From assembly GCF_022581195.2 (NCBI RefSeq), contig NC_061482.1, forward strand, positions 1,922,001 through 1,986,000: a DNA stretch of 64,000 nt. Direction: 5' to 3'. Under the pieces are notes generated by a model that saw only the letters and a list, made by a program, of their open reading frames with translations, had not been told where the DNA came from and ran no database searches. Made by a program: the position numbers and the translations under genes. Source of the DNA: Helicoverpa zea. Its lineage: Eukaryota; Arthropoda; Insecta; Lepidoptera; Noctuidae. This document shows, in pieces, positions 33,620 to 45,100 of this stretch (the first letter of the stretch is position 1; the number at the start of each line of letters is the position of its first letter).

Positions 33620-33900
33620 CTGTCTAGTCTATACGAAAGATTATGCATTGCCATCCAGCGTGGCAATGCAGCCAGCCTTTTGGGCACAATCCCCGCTGAC
33701 AGCGATGCGGATGAATTTTTTGACGCATAGTTTTTATTATCCTTTTTCTTATTATTTTTGTAAATATTAAGACTAGGTAGGTTTGTAAAATGTGTATAAA
33801 TAGGATATATTATTATGTAAAAAAATAAAATAGTAGATACATTCTCGTCACCTGACAAGACTACATTTACATACAAACCTAATAAAATTATAAAATGAAA
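33620..33900 (+). pseudogene. CR1/jockey-like LINE ORF2 C-terminus and 3' UTR
   Basis: The frame SLYERLCIAIQRGNAASLLG then TIPADSDADEFFDA ends at a TAG at 33728-33730. The IQRGNAAS(I/L)LGT.P motif is the conserved C-terminal end of a class of insect LINE ORF2 proteins of jockey/CR1 type. A TAA lies just upstream in frame, so the copy is truncated at its 5' end. An AT-rich 3' UTR follows. Confidence 0.65.
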
Positions 33901-34229
33901 CAAAAGAAAAAGAAAATACCGTTAGGTAAATTCATTGTAGAATTTAAATCTAAATGCAATTTGAAAACGTTCCTTCTCTATAGATATATCCAATCAAACG
34001 ATTAACACTTGAATAACCACGGTTAACATTGTACAACGACGCTTAGTTGGATATGCATAGCTTGCATATTGGCGCCGCGGGACGAAAGGGTCATCAATCG
34101 ACTGCAAATATTTGCGTAACATGCTTGCATAAATACCTGGAAGCGAGCTTCGAAGATAGCTATTTTAGCCTACTAGCATATTGCAGTCTAAAGAGTGTCG
34201 GTCCTTTGGTTGAAAAAAAAAAAACATTT

Positions 34230-34350
34230 TTTTAAAGTGATTTTTAAGTAGGTCTGACACTGATCAATTACCTGATCATTGTTATGTCATTTCCATATCT
34301 ACTGATTTAAGAACCCGAACAAACTGTCGGCCAACTAAAAACTGTTAACT
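34230..34350. mobile_element. GGCCGAC foldback family, partial copy
   Basis: AGGTCTGACACTGATCAATT, ACCTGATCATTGTTATG and CGAACAAACTGTCGGCCAAC follow the family order. It stops 17 bp before the next element at 34367. Confidence 0.5.
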
Positions 34351-34366
34351 TCGATATTACGACTAA

Positions 34367-35053
34367 GGCATCGTTCAGACCAAACGTATTGTCGGCCGCT
34401 GACTGTGAGCGCGCGTTACGCAGTTTATTGCTTTTCCATATATATTGAAATTGTCGTTCACACCGAACCGACTATACGCTATTACGTCGTCTGTTGTCGC
34501 TGACTCTCAGTGGCCGATTATTTTACTACGCGACTATGCACGGCGGACGCGGATTGGCTACGCGGACGCAGTTGCCGAATAGCGCCGCTCCGCCGCGCCC
34601 GCACCGCCGCGCGCCTCGGCCGCAATACACTCGAGAAACAAACTTCAATGAGGACAGACGTGACACGTGACACCTCGCGACGTTCGACACCGAAAAGTTT
34701 ATTGCAGAAGTACATTCTAGAGAATGTATTTGGAATGCGAATTCAGAAGAATTTAGTGATAGAAACTTACGAAGATGCGCTTGGGAAGACATAGCATCTG
34801 TTATGTATGAAGATTGGGGGGTTCAAATACTGAGCTCTTTTATGTGTAGAATAGTCAGCCGCTCAGCGTACGCATCTAGTGTGAACCTACACGAGCCTAT
34901 TCTTTTGTTCACACATGTAGCGCATCGTACGCTATAGCTTATTGTCGGCTTGGTGAGTACGGGTACTGCAGATTGAGTCGACGTTCACACTGGGGCAGAC
35001 AGTGAGTATACTCACAGTCAGCGGCGGACAATACGTTTGGTGTGAACAATCCC
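34367..35053 (+). mobile_element. PIF/Harbinger-like element (687 bp) with MADF remnant
   Basis: TAA is duplicated at 34364-34366 and 35054-35056. The termini GGCATCGTTCAGACCAAACG and, on the reverse strand, GGGATTGTTCACACCAAACG continue for about 44 bp into TATTGTCSGCCGCTGACTGT. The interior is GC-rich, then carries a MADF-like frame at 34683. PIF/Harbinger elements have TWA target sites, GG-starting termini and a second protein with a Myb/SANT/MADF-type DNA-binding domain. No transposase (DDE) is present, so this is an internally deleted derivative. Confidence 0.7.
34683..34860 (+). pseudogene. MADF-domain remnant of a Harbinger second ORF
   Basis: The frame FDTEKFIAEVHSRECIWN, then SDRNLRRCAWEDIASVMYED, has the MADF layout. 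That layout is an acidic start followed by FI.eV..r..iW, then a region with DR..R, and finally aWe.Ia. These positions place the conserved Trp, Arg and Trp residues as in Adf-1/MADF proteins. A TGA lies just upstream (about 34668) in place of an initiator, and the frame has no BESS domain. It is inside the TAA-flanked element, so it most likely came from that element and was not captured from the host. Confidence 0.6.
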
Positions 35054-35056
35054 TAA

Positions 35057-35744
35057 GTTTCTCCAGAATGCTTCTACAAACAATTCAATAAAAACATTCC
35101 CACAGTCGTGTAAAAACTACAAAGTAAATTCACGCAGACACCAACCCCATCCGACGCCGACGTTGCAGTAGTAACACGGAGAATGAAATATCTAGCGGAG
35201 ATATCATACAGCAAAATCACTTAAGAAAGTAGGGCACCAAAATGTGGGCGATGAGGAACTTTACTAGCTCGCCCTTACACGCCTCCTATGGAACCGCCCA
35301 TTACATATTTTCAAAATAAAATCACCAAACAATAAAGACCGATAATGACAGATTTTTTTTTTTAATTTGAACCAGTACATGCAGTTAGTTCTAGCACCTG
35401 ATCACGCCTCTCTTGCGTTACTTGACCTACAAGAAGCCGCCAGACCTACCATCCTTATGGCATCTCCACTGTATTTCCTTCCTCCGTGGGTAGTAACAAC
35501 TATATATATACGTAGGTACATATATTGTCTGTCCGTTTGTCTGTTAATAGAACAATACAGCACGGTCACTCCCAGTGCAGAACATTCATTTCAATGACAC
35601 TCGATTAACAGCCGGGAATAGAGAGTCGACCCGATTGTAGCTAGGGCCTTTTACTTCACTTTCTTTTTACCCAACTGCCAAAAGAAAAAGAGGCATGTTT
35701 TAACGTGTAATTTGTGTTTATGTGTATGTCTTTCTATCTTCTTT
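35057..35744. other. Mixed intronic stretch, no gene seen
   Basis: It includes a moderately GC-rich piece (CCCCATCCGACGCCGACG, CTCGCCCTTACACGCCTCC) without splice signals or frame conservation. Otherwise it is AT-rich. Confidence 0.4.
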
Positions 35745-35928
35745 ATCATCTGCCTAGCCTTTGCCCAACTATCTTGGGTCGGCTTCCAGTGTAATCGTAA
35801 GCAGCTGAGTACCAGTGCTTTAACGAGGAACGACTGCCTAAACCCAATACCTCTAAGGTAAGACAGGTCGTTAGACTTACTGGATTCTGGAGAGTTTGGT
35901 TCTTTACCCACGCGGCCACCACGACTAT
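35745..35928 (-). mobile_element. T1 SINE with large internal deletion
   Basis: The tail complement ATCATCTGCCTAGCCTTTGC and GGGTCGGCTTCCAGTGTAAT joins, after TTAGACTTACTGGATTCTGG, directly to the head complement CTTTACCCACGCGGCCACCA. About 150 bp of body is missing. Confidence 0.65.
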
Positions 35929-36814
35929 GAATTCAAATTCCAAATACCTATTTATAATAAGAATCCGATATTATCTTCCATCTACCGGAATAAAAATGCA
36001 GATTTACATCGAGATATTCAACGGAAAATGCCAACTTTCCATTAGTTCTACAAGCGAATCTTTTGAAAAATGAGAATAAAATATCTTCGAATCAAACCTA
36101 TCAAATGCAAGTGAAACTTTCTCTCGTGCCGATTTATTTTTCAGCAAGTTATTCCCTAGCAGTAAGTTACATGCATTTTCGAAGTTTCGCAATCGGCAAC
36201 CGGTATTCATAGGTGTTCCTAAGTTGGTACGTATTCATAGTCATACCTTTTAGGAAAGTACCTGGTTGTAAAAGTTTTGAATTGATAGAAGAATTTTATG
36301 CTGTTAAACCTTGTAAGTACTTACTGAAGTTAAGGTGAGTATTTTGAAAGTATTAATTGAAATACGACAGTTGAAGTTTAATGCAATAATTATTTTATAA
36401 TTATTAAAAAAAAAACTTGGAAATAATATCATGTTTCAATAATGATTCTTTGTCCTTTTAAAAACACTATGAGCTAAAACGTAAAACATTATTGAAATAA
36501 ACAATGAAACAATTATCGAAATGCGGTTAATTTTCACTAACCACATAATTAGTAATGTCCGTTACTGTAAAATGACTAACATTGTGTTATATCGAAACTA
36601 ATTAAAATGCCAATTAATTGTACACAATGAAACACCTATGTTAGCGTCACAAATTAAACCACAAATTATTTACATGAATACCTTTTTACGATTCACAAAA
36701 ACATCATATGGAAATACAAATCGCACATTTTCCCGCTTTATGTAATGAAAAACTGAAATCGAATCGTGGGAAAAAGAATTATTGTTACTAAATACCACCA
36801 GACTATGTTAAAGT

Positions 36815-36965
36815 CAAAATCAAAGGTTTTTATTCCATATAGACCTATTACAGATTCTTAAGAAGCGTCAATAGCTGGTTGCACGGTTCCAAGGAGTGGG
36901 TCTTATGGAGAAAAACCGGCAAGAAACTCCATAGACACCATTTTCTTTTGTTATGTAATCTCAAT
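36815..36965 (-). pseudogene. Jockey-like LINE C-terminal end
   Basis: On the minus strand the reading FLAGFSPRDPLLGTVQPAID-like is obtained with substitutions, followed by a stop and a TTTGATTTTGAC tail. The + strand equivalents are CCAAGGAGTGGGTCTTATGG and GTCAAAATCAAAGG. Catalytic domains are absent. Confidence 0.45.
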
Positions 36966-37404
36966 ACCATAGAAAAGTGAAGAAACATTTTGTTAAAACT
37001 CTCATATCTGTGTATCTAGAATATTTATAATTTCTATGTATAACCTAATTATAAACCTGAAAACACAAGCCTCCACTAAAACAGACATAATTTAAACTTT
37101 ACACTTAAGAACCGTGAACTTTCAACAAGAAATTGTTTTATAAATAACATGTAAATTTGTCCAAAGCGATACGCGAGTAAAAACATTTCGTATCTATCTT
37201 TGCATGTGAAGGACACAAAAGGCCTGCGATACGTATCTTCTGTCAAATAGCCTTTCTCGCTATCGTGGGCATTGTTCTCTTGTCAGATTTCAAGACCACG
37301 AACACGCTATCTTTGTTGATATAATATATTTTTATTACTATTCTATATTATATAAATTAGTTTGAAAATGGCTGAAATAAAAAGTTGTACTGGTCTAGTG
37401 GCTG

Positions 37405-37545
37405 AAGAAGAAGTGGCTTGAGGAAGCCTGGACTATAAAGTCTGAAAGCACCAACCCGCATAGAGCAAGCGTGGTGATTAATGCTCAATCCTTTTCCGTG
37501 TGAGAGGAGGCCGCAGCCCAGCAGTGGGACGATAGAAAGATACAG
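37405..37545 (+). mobile_element. SINE tail T2 fragment
   Basis: CCTGGACTATAAAGTCTGAA, CACCAACCCGCATAGAGCAA, GTGTGAGAGGAGGCC and CAGCCCAGCAGTGGGACGAT follow tail T2 in plus orientation. No head. Confidence 0.65.
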
Positions 37546-37621
37546 TTACTATTCTGTACTACAGAGGGAGATGAGTTATTTAATATATTGTAGTCACTAT
37601 TAAGAAGCTCGTGGATAATTA

Positions 37622-37722
37622 GCCTCGTGGGTCAATCGATCTTGCATGAGCAACGTTTGGAGCGGTCGGTCTGTGAATTGATCCATCTCTTAGCGAGTTC
37701 CTACCTGTTTCGAAAAGCGCAC
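37622..37722 (+). mobile_element. 5S-headed SINE head fragment
   Basis: TGCATGAGCAACGTTTGGAG and CGGTCGGTCTGTGAATTGAT, then GCGAGTTCCTACCTGTTTCG, match the head of the copies at 10478 and 59700, much diverged. Confidence 0.45.
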
Positions 37723-38182
37723 TGGAGTCTATATTACTACATTTTATCTGGACGCATTTTACCCATAAAACTCGGTTATAATAACCACCATTACGTAATC
37801 GGCTTTTCGAATGGTATGTAAAAGTTAGTAAAATTTCAAAAATACACAATGGATTTTAACAAAATATTTCAGAGATAAAAGGGATAAGCCTGCAGCGGCT
37901 TTTAAAGTAAAAATCAGAAGTACCATTAAATATATTTTTGGAAATTCTAAAATTGGGAATTCGTGGTGCTTAAAAAATATGTCCATCTTATATTTTTCTA
38001 TCTGAAAACTTTTTCATAGTATTTAAAATTTTGCTTGAACAAAGGATTAGTAAGGATAGTGCGGTCGTAAATAATAATATATACTTTAGACCTTAAGAGC
38101 TTTCGCACACTGAAGGTTTGTTCGGTCAACGGATTTGGTCCAGTTTTGATACCCAATGCACTAGCAGTAGCTTCAAAATAAG

Positions 38183-38415
38183 CTATAGTTCGGCCATTCA
38201 GAGAATGCGTTCCTGACACGTCGCGATTGAACTGACGACGTAACTTTGCAATGGCGTTGCAGTTACGATAAAAATATTTTTGCTGGTTGTTTACCGTTTT
38301 AACAATTGAGGAGCATTAAAACAACATTATTATATCAATAATCAATGAATGTTATTACGTCGTCAGTTCAATCGCGACGTGTCAGGAACGCATTCTCTGA
38401 ATGGCCGAACTATAG
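38183..38415. mobile_element. Foldback MITE with about 60-bp near-perfect arms
   Basis: CTATAGTTCGGCCATTCAGA at the left mirrors the right end exactly. The arms continue GAATGCGTTCCTGACACGTC, GCGATTGAACTGACGACGTA with no mismatch that I can find. TA flanks suggest a Tc1/mariner-type TA target. Such high arm identity implies a recent copy or gene conversion between arms. Confidence 0.8.
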
Positions 38416-38424
38416 TGCACTTCA

Positions 38425-38725
38425 TTAATGATGAATGGTATTACGCACATAACAAAAATCAGGTATGTATTTAGACGGTATCAGTACGACTGAAAACTTT
38501 GATTGAATTGAGGATTTTCTTTAAAAAAATATTTTTTCAAACATCGGACCAATGTGATAAACTGCAGATTTGCCAAATGGTTAGCAAAATATTTATATTT
38601 TTTAAGAAAATCTTGATAATTAAAGTTTTCAATAGTTCTAATACTGGCTAAAAACCTGAAATAAAATAATGAGCCCAAACAAACTATAGGACGACTAAAA
38701 GTTTGCAATGTGTTCTTATGCTTTC
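38425..38725. mobile_element. GGCCGAC foldback family, longer copy
   Basis: GATGAATGGTATTACGCACA, AAAATCAGGTATGTATTTAG and ACTGAAAACTTTGATTGAAT on the left are mirrored on the right by AAAGTTTTCAATAGTTC and GAGCCCAAACAAACTATAGG. It directly follows the foldback element at 38183-38415. Confidence 0.6.
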
Positions 38726-39554
38726 TATGTATAGTATAGGGTTGCGAATATCGGATGCTGGTCCAATGTACTTGTGGGCGGAACGTCGCTTGAATATGTA
38801 AAGGCTTACATTATTTATAGGGAGGATTTCCGCCATTGTCAATACAGAAGCAAAAGAATAAATTGAGGTTTTACTGTATATATTTTTAATTAAAATTCAT
38901 GTATCTTTGTTGTTATAATCAAATGTTCTTACAATTTATAATGATGTATCATGAAGTTATAGCTATAAGAATTATATCTATTATGTTGGACAAAAAGATC
39001 AACCACGGCAGATATCTAGGTAAAAGTATTTGAAATGACTTGAAAACATTTTTAGAAAATCTTCAATACAAAGTGGATTTTAATTTCATATTGTAATTTT
39101 TAAATTCATTTGTTGAAGCTTTCGCATTTATTATTTAGTCAATTTGTTAATTATTTTTTTAATGAATTTCACTTAAAATAAAAAATCTTCAAAGATTTTT
39201 CTTCCTCTGGAAATTTTGTGTCTGACAGACCCTGTCCGTAATTTTTTAAACCATCATAGACCTGCCCCAAATTAATTTTTACCTTTAACTAATAATGCAA
39301 TTATTTTAAGCGCAAAAGAAAAAAAAAGAATACACTTCACTTTATTTACACGGACAAAAAAGAAAAACAGAATACATATACTTACAAAGTTTTCTTTGAC
39401 GTAAAAAATACACCTAGTATATTTTCTGCTACAGGAACCTGAAAGCTAAGCTTCGCGGGGAATGTTGATAACACATTAAACTTCTTTAAAGGTACCTTTT
39501 AGCAGTCCTGAAAGCTCCCCAGGCATTTTAGACTTACCCAGTAAATAATTCCTT

Positions 39555-39930
39555 TAGAGTACGCGTACATTTCAAACTTTTAGTCCGCCGATAGTTGCTT
39601 TGGGCTCGTAAATCAGTAGGAAGATGATACGAAATACACACGTAACAACGATCAGGTATTTGCACGGAATAGAACTGACTAAAACCTTTGATTGAATTCA
39701 CGACTTTTCAAAAATATTTTTTTCCTACCACCGGCCCATCGTCCTACTATTTAGACTGCAATGTGCATGTAGGCTTAAAGAAAATCTTGATTCCAATCAA
39801 AGTTTTCATTCAGTCTGATACCAGTTAAATAGGTACCTGATCATTGTAATATTCGTACCACCATTCGTCTTCATACTGATTTACGAGCCCAAACAAACTA
39901 TCGGCCGACTAAAAGTCTGCAGTCTGTTTT
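39555..39930. mobile_element. GGCCGAC foldback family, most complete copy
   Basis: The left end CAAACTTTTAGTCCGCCGAT, TTGGGCTCGTAAATCAGTAG and AACGATCAGGTATTTGCAC mirrors the right end ACCTGATCATTGTAATATTC, GAGCCCAAACAAACTATCGG and CCGACTAAAAGTCTGCAG. Loop sequence lies near 39720. The element has about 150-bp arms and no ORF. Confidence 0.7.
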
Positions 39931-40153
39931 TAAAGTAATCTAGGTACAGATGAAGTAGACTCAAGTTTGCGGAATTTACACTAAGATAATAGTTGAGACG
40001 CCTTTGGTTAGCTCGACTTCAGATTATGTTATCTGACTTAGAAAAGTGAATTTACAGCGGAGTAAGTAAATAATGCAGTGCTTAGCGCGGTTTAATTTAT
40101 TCGAGAACACGTTTTTATGTAGTTAAGGGAAATATTTTGTTTAGGTCTTTTTT

Positions 40154-40487
40154 AGGGTTCCGTACCCAAAGGGTAAAACGGGACCCTATTGTTTTCGCTC
40201 CTCTGTCCGTCCGTCCGTCCGTCCGTCCGTCTGTCACCAGGCTGTATCTCATGAACCGTAATAGTTAGAGAGTTGAAATTTTCACAGATAATATATTTCT
40301 GTTGCCGCTATAACAACAAATACTGAAAACTAGAATTAAATGAATATTTTGGGGGGCTCCCATACAACAAACGTATTTTTTTTGCTAATTTTTGCTCGAT
40401 ATCCATAAATATATATATAATATTAGTTTGGATGGTACGGAACCCTACGTGCGCGAGTCCGACTCGCACTTGGCCGGTTTTTTGTTT
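40154..40487 (-). repeat. Dispersed repeat with GGGTTCCGTACC termini, copy 2
   Basis: AGGGTTCCGTACCCAAAGGG begins the copy, (GTCC)n follows at 40206-40234, and the other end reads GATGGTACGGAACCCTACGT then CGACTCGCACTTGGCCGG. It is the longest of the four copies and includes a middle section lost in copy 1. Confidence 0.75.
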
Positions 40488-41134
40488 AGTTATTCGGTTA
40501 GGTTAAAGTTCTGTGTTTATTTAAAAAGCATTTCTTGCAGTATCTTATTATTTTTTTCAATAATAATGGCATGCTGGTAATCAAACTATGGCAGACACAT
40601 TTTGAAAAAAATGTCAGATTCATGATTTTCCACTTATCAAAAAGAGAAGGTACCTGCTTCTTCGTCCTACAAGCACAAGCATTGAGAATCCAGATTCGCT
40701 GTCCTAAAATTAAAATCTTAATATTAACTAAAAATTCACGCACGCAGTTCAAACAAAACTCATTTCACGAGAACGACCCGCGTGACAATGACAAAACATG
40801 GAAGGATTTGTGAATTTCAAATCCTGACAAATATCCACTACGTCAAAGGAAATTTAATATCTAGGAAAGCTGAACTCCAGATCAAAGCTTCACTATAGTT
40901 AATACACATTGTTCCCAGTTCCTAAATAGCACTTCAGAACATTTCAATTGCAGTCAAAAACTCATTTTAGGTAATACCACTGCAACTCTTTTGTTTTAGA
41001 ACTATTAAAATTTTCGTATATTTGTAGTCTAACTACTACAAGCTGTGTTTGATATATCCTCTATTTACTAGTATTACGGCCTTTCCCTATATTCTACCTA
41101 CGTGTGGTTATGCTTGCTATAGATACATCATTTC

Positions 41135-41405
41135 CTGAGCCTTTTCCCAACTATGTTGGGGTCGGCTTCCAGTCTAACCAGATGCAGCTGAGTACCAGTA
41201 CTTTACAAGAAGCGATGGCCCTATCTGACCTGACAGCTGGGACCAACGTGCCATCCGAAACACAGTCATTGGCTTACTTGAAATACGAATTCGACATTAC
41301 TTACGTTACAGCCTTTTTATCGTCCCACTGCTGGGCACAGGCCTCCTCTCACACGCAGAAGGATTGAGCGTTAATCACTAGGCTTGCTCAATGCGGGTTG
41401 TACTA
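41135..41405 (-). mobile_element. T1 SINE fragment followed by T2 fragment
   Basis: GAGCCTTTTCCCAACTATGT to AGTACTTTACAAGAAGCGAT is the T1 tail complement. It jumps to GACAGCTGGGACCAACGTGC and ATCCGAAACACAGTCATTGG. From 41313, CAGCCTTTTTATCGTCCCAC to CTTGCTCAATGCGGGTTG is tail T2, in the same orientation. Confidence 0.65.
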
Positions 41406-41734
41406 TTACTTGGCTACGCTTGCTTATACGGGGCTAATGTCAAAATTCTATCTGTTGTATAAGCAAACCCATAGATAGATTGAATATTGAGAGGGGTCGT
41501 TACTGGATCTTATAATTGATTCTGTTTGGTATCTTGTTTATGCTATTTGAACAAGAGTTTGTATGCTATTGCGAACGTAGAGGCTGACTTAAGCCAGTGA
41601 TTTGAAGGTAATTTGCCTTCTAAGTGGTTCTAGTTGTAAGTCACCTCAATCTTAGTTCTGAAATTATGCTCTTTGGGCACCATAGATGGGGGGCGATTAT
41701 AGTATTTGAGTTGTCCCTTTTTTTGTGTCAGTCC

Positions 41735-41935
41735 CATGGGAACTACTGCAAATACTGGGATAAAATATAGCCTATATTACTCGGAAACAACGTAGATTAC
41801 TAACATTGAAAGAATTTTTAAAATCGATTGATTTGTTTTTGAGTTATCCATTACGAACGATCAACCGAAAAGCATATATTTAGATTACAGAATAATAACA
41901 TATGGGCTACTTTTTGCTCAGGTGCGGGAAGAGTG
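41735..41935 (+). mobile_element. Helitron-like degenerate copy
   Basis: GGGAACTACTGCAAATACTG, GATAAAATATAGCCTATATT and TTTTTGCTCAGGTGCGGGAA are family phrases, but in rearranged order and without a CTAGT end. Confidence 0.35.
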
Positions 41936-42132
41936 TCCTCGGGTCGCGGTTGACACCACGTAGTATTTCCATTATGAGTAACCAGCTTAAGTTTTAAATT
42001 AACTTCGCTTAATAGCTTATTGAGTGCTGGTTTTTGTTCAGTACGTTGGTTTCTGTCGCCATTGGAAATACCACGAAATAATTACCACAACATGTATGCA
42101 ATTTTCTACCATATTGTTTTGCTTTTTTACAG

Positions 42133-42185
42133 GTAAACTACTCTTCGCATCGAAAGAGAGTCGTTACTTCAAGAAGAAGATATGA
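42133..42185 (+). other. Exon 2 of the host gene (leader end and start codon)
   Basis: The exon is 53 nt, between the acceptor TTTTTTACAG| and the donor ATGA|GTAAGT. The ATG is at 42182-42184 and one base (A) of codon 2 is at 42185. In the start-codon frame the first full codon of the exon is TAA (42134-42136), so the protein cannot extend further upstream in this exon. No other ATG occurs in the exon before the start. The base at -3 is G, a tolerated purine. Confidence 0.75.
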
Positions 42186-45100
42186 GTAAGTCATACTTTT
42201 TTTCACTTTATGTTTAAGTTCACGGTCGACATAAAAGTCAGTTTTCTCAAAACAACTGATCATGATCATCTCCCGAGCCTTTGCCCAACTATGTTGGGGT
42301 CGGCTTACAGTCTAACCGGATTCAGCTGAGTACCAGCGCTTTACAAGGAGCTAGTACCACCAAAACAACTTTACTGTTTGCTATAAATCACGTTCAATTT
42401 TCTAGAAAAGAATCGTTTTAAGAAAACCGGACGTCGACTGAACCAAGCTCTTGGGCCTAGTTAGTAGCATTTGTATTTTGTTTCTGTCTAACTTTAATAA
42501 TTAATTTGTTACACCATAAGAGCCCTGCCTCATTAGGACGGCAATGGCGACGTCGCCGGCTACGTATCCAAGCAGTTAGTATTGAAATGTATGGAACCTA
42601 ACTCACTTGGCGACGGTTTGGCAACGTCGCCAAATTGGAGGCGTGGCCACGAGCTACAGTTCCCTACGTGGCTTCTGGCTACTCTGGCAGCTTGGCGACG
42701 ATGCCACGGTTGCCACTATATTGTACGCGGTAAAGTGCACCTCCCTCACTCAGTCGCCACTGTGGTCGCCAGACAGCGTGCAATTTCTTCAACGACGACG
42801 TAAACAATTGACTGTCGAGACGCCATGGCCACTCGACTTGGCGACATTTGGATGCCAGAAGTAGCCAGACCTGTGCCGCTGGCGATGTCGCCATGGCGTC
42901 CTAGTGAGCCAGAGCTCTAAGAGCCCTGCCTCATTAGGACGCCAATAGCGACGTCGCCGGCTACGTATCCAAGCAGTTAGTATTGAAATGTATGGAACCT
43001 AACTCACTTGGCAACGTCGCCAAATTGGAGGCGTGGCCACGAGCTACAGTTCCCTACGTGGCTTCTGGCTACTCTGGCAGCTTGGCGACGATGCCACGGT
43101 TGCCACTATATTGTACGCGGTAAGGTGCACCTCCCTCACTCAGTCGCCAGTGTGGTCGCCAGACAGCGTGCAATTTCTTCAGCGACGACGTAAACAATTG
43201 ACTGTCGAGACGCCATGGCCACTCGACTTGGCGACATTTGGATGCCAGAAGTAGCCAGACCTGTGCCGCTGGCGACGTCGCCATGGCGTCCTAGTGAGGC
43301 AGAGCTCTAAGTGTCGCGATTCTACAGTCATCCTGAGAGACAATCTTCTAACACCATAACTCATCATACTTCCATACAAAACTGACGTGAAATATTTCTC
43401 GAAATTACTGGTTGAGAACAATTAAAAAAATATATATTTTAGAATGAGTTTATCTTCATTTGAAGAGTTTTTGAGTTTTTCGTCACCTTGTATGATGAAT
43501 ACAGGAATGCGCTAAACGAATGAGATCGGACGTTCTTGCGATGCATTCGTTCGAGTTCGTGGATATTTGCGATGCGATGCAAGTTCACAGTTTTGTGTCG
43601 GAGCCATTAAATACCAGCAATATTTAATCCATGTCTAAATAGACAAGATTACACCATAAAACAGTAACAAAGTCCACCATTTAACCAGGTCCTAACTGAT
43701 CCCAGAACACTTAAACCACGAAGGTCGTGCACCGCCACTATTGTCATAGCTCACCTCACAAACGTGATTAATCCCCGTTTACAAGTACTAATGATAATAC
43801 AGAATACGTGAGTGAATATAATTTACAATATCACATTTTACTGAACATTCTTTGTAGAAGGATTAAACAATGCAAGTATTAAATATTATTTTTAACGAGG
43901 TATTTTATGAAATAGTTTGCGTTTTAATTCTTTGTTGAAGATTATGTTGTTTGTTAAAGGTCTTAGTAAGGGTTTCTATAAGCAATCTATCTATTTGTTG
44001 TACGATAAGAGATTGCTTGAGATAAGTTATATGGAGCTAATGCCAACATTGAATCTAAGATTGATCGGTTATAGAAATTCATTGTTAATAGGTACTTAAG
44101 CAGAAGTATGGTTATGCGTACATTACAACCATTTGGAATCCGAATAGTGTTAGACTGACAGCAAATTGGATTCACGATAACTTACAAAATAGCAACCAAA
44201 CATCAGGCTGACAACAAGTTATTCAGCAGTCCACGGTTCTAAAATTATTACCAATATTTTGAAAAGCACATCACTGATCGATTTTTTGGGTCCTGAAAGT
44301 TAAAGAAAACTTTACTTCTAACTCAAGGTGTAACTGTTGCGGTTCGAACTTCATGTTTGTTAACAAACTGAAAAGTAGCTGGAAATAAATCGAATGCAAT
44401 TAAGGATAAGCCGGAGTTGGTACATATTAAAATGTTACCAGCATTTAGAAAAAGTCTATGCAGATGACAAGTCTACTGTAGACTACTGACCTCTACAACA
44501 CCACCTTGATCGATCTTCTATAAAAGGAACAGAAAAATCAACAAACAGCCATAATTATAGGTATATAAAAATTGTGTAAAGTATAATTATATAATGTAGG
44601 TCAGTGAGAATATACCTATAATGGGCGGCTGCTAACATAAGCAACATCAATAATTCATAAGAAAATGAAGGTTACTGTCATTTCCTTGCTTTTTTAGAAC
44701 GTTCTTCTGCATATATTTTTTTAAATTTATCGTTGTGTAAGGTAAAAAAGATATAATGTTATAATGCCAGGGATATCTGCTTCCTCAGATGAGATTGACA
44801 AAATATCCTATAACTTTAAAACGGTAAAGCGGATTTAAATGAAACGCATCTAGAAATCGCTGAGGTAAATCAGCTTTTGACTAAATATAAACACATCCGA
44901 ATCGGTGCATCCGTTTTATTGCTACATTGTTACAAACAGACACATTGCTGTCAAACTTATGACATCCATTTTTTGGATTCGTTCCATTTTTTTGGAATCG
45001 ATTTTTAAAAATACTGTTTAGTGCACATCAAATCTAACTTTAACATATTGTAGTCTTCAGAAAGGAAATTGACTATCTACAATATTCTTAGTGTTCAAAA

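Larger units (their letters stand above)
16573..42132 (+). other. Intron 1 (about 25.6 kb)
   Basis: It is bounded by GTAAGT at 16573 and a pyrimidine-rich acceptor (TTGTTTTGCTTTTTTACAG) ending at 42132. It holds SINEs, LINE 3' ends, foldback elements and long plain AT-rich stretches. It could contain further leader exons that I cannot see. Confidence 0.5.

Noticed and set aside
42582..43284. Several overlapping GC-rich open frames on both strands
   Set aside because: They lie inside the two tandem foldback elements, repeat between the units, and have no protein-like conservation.
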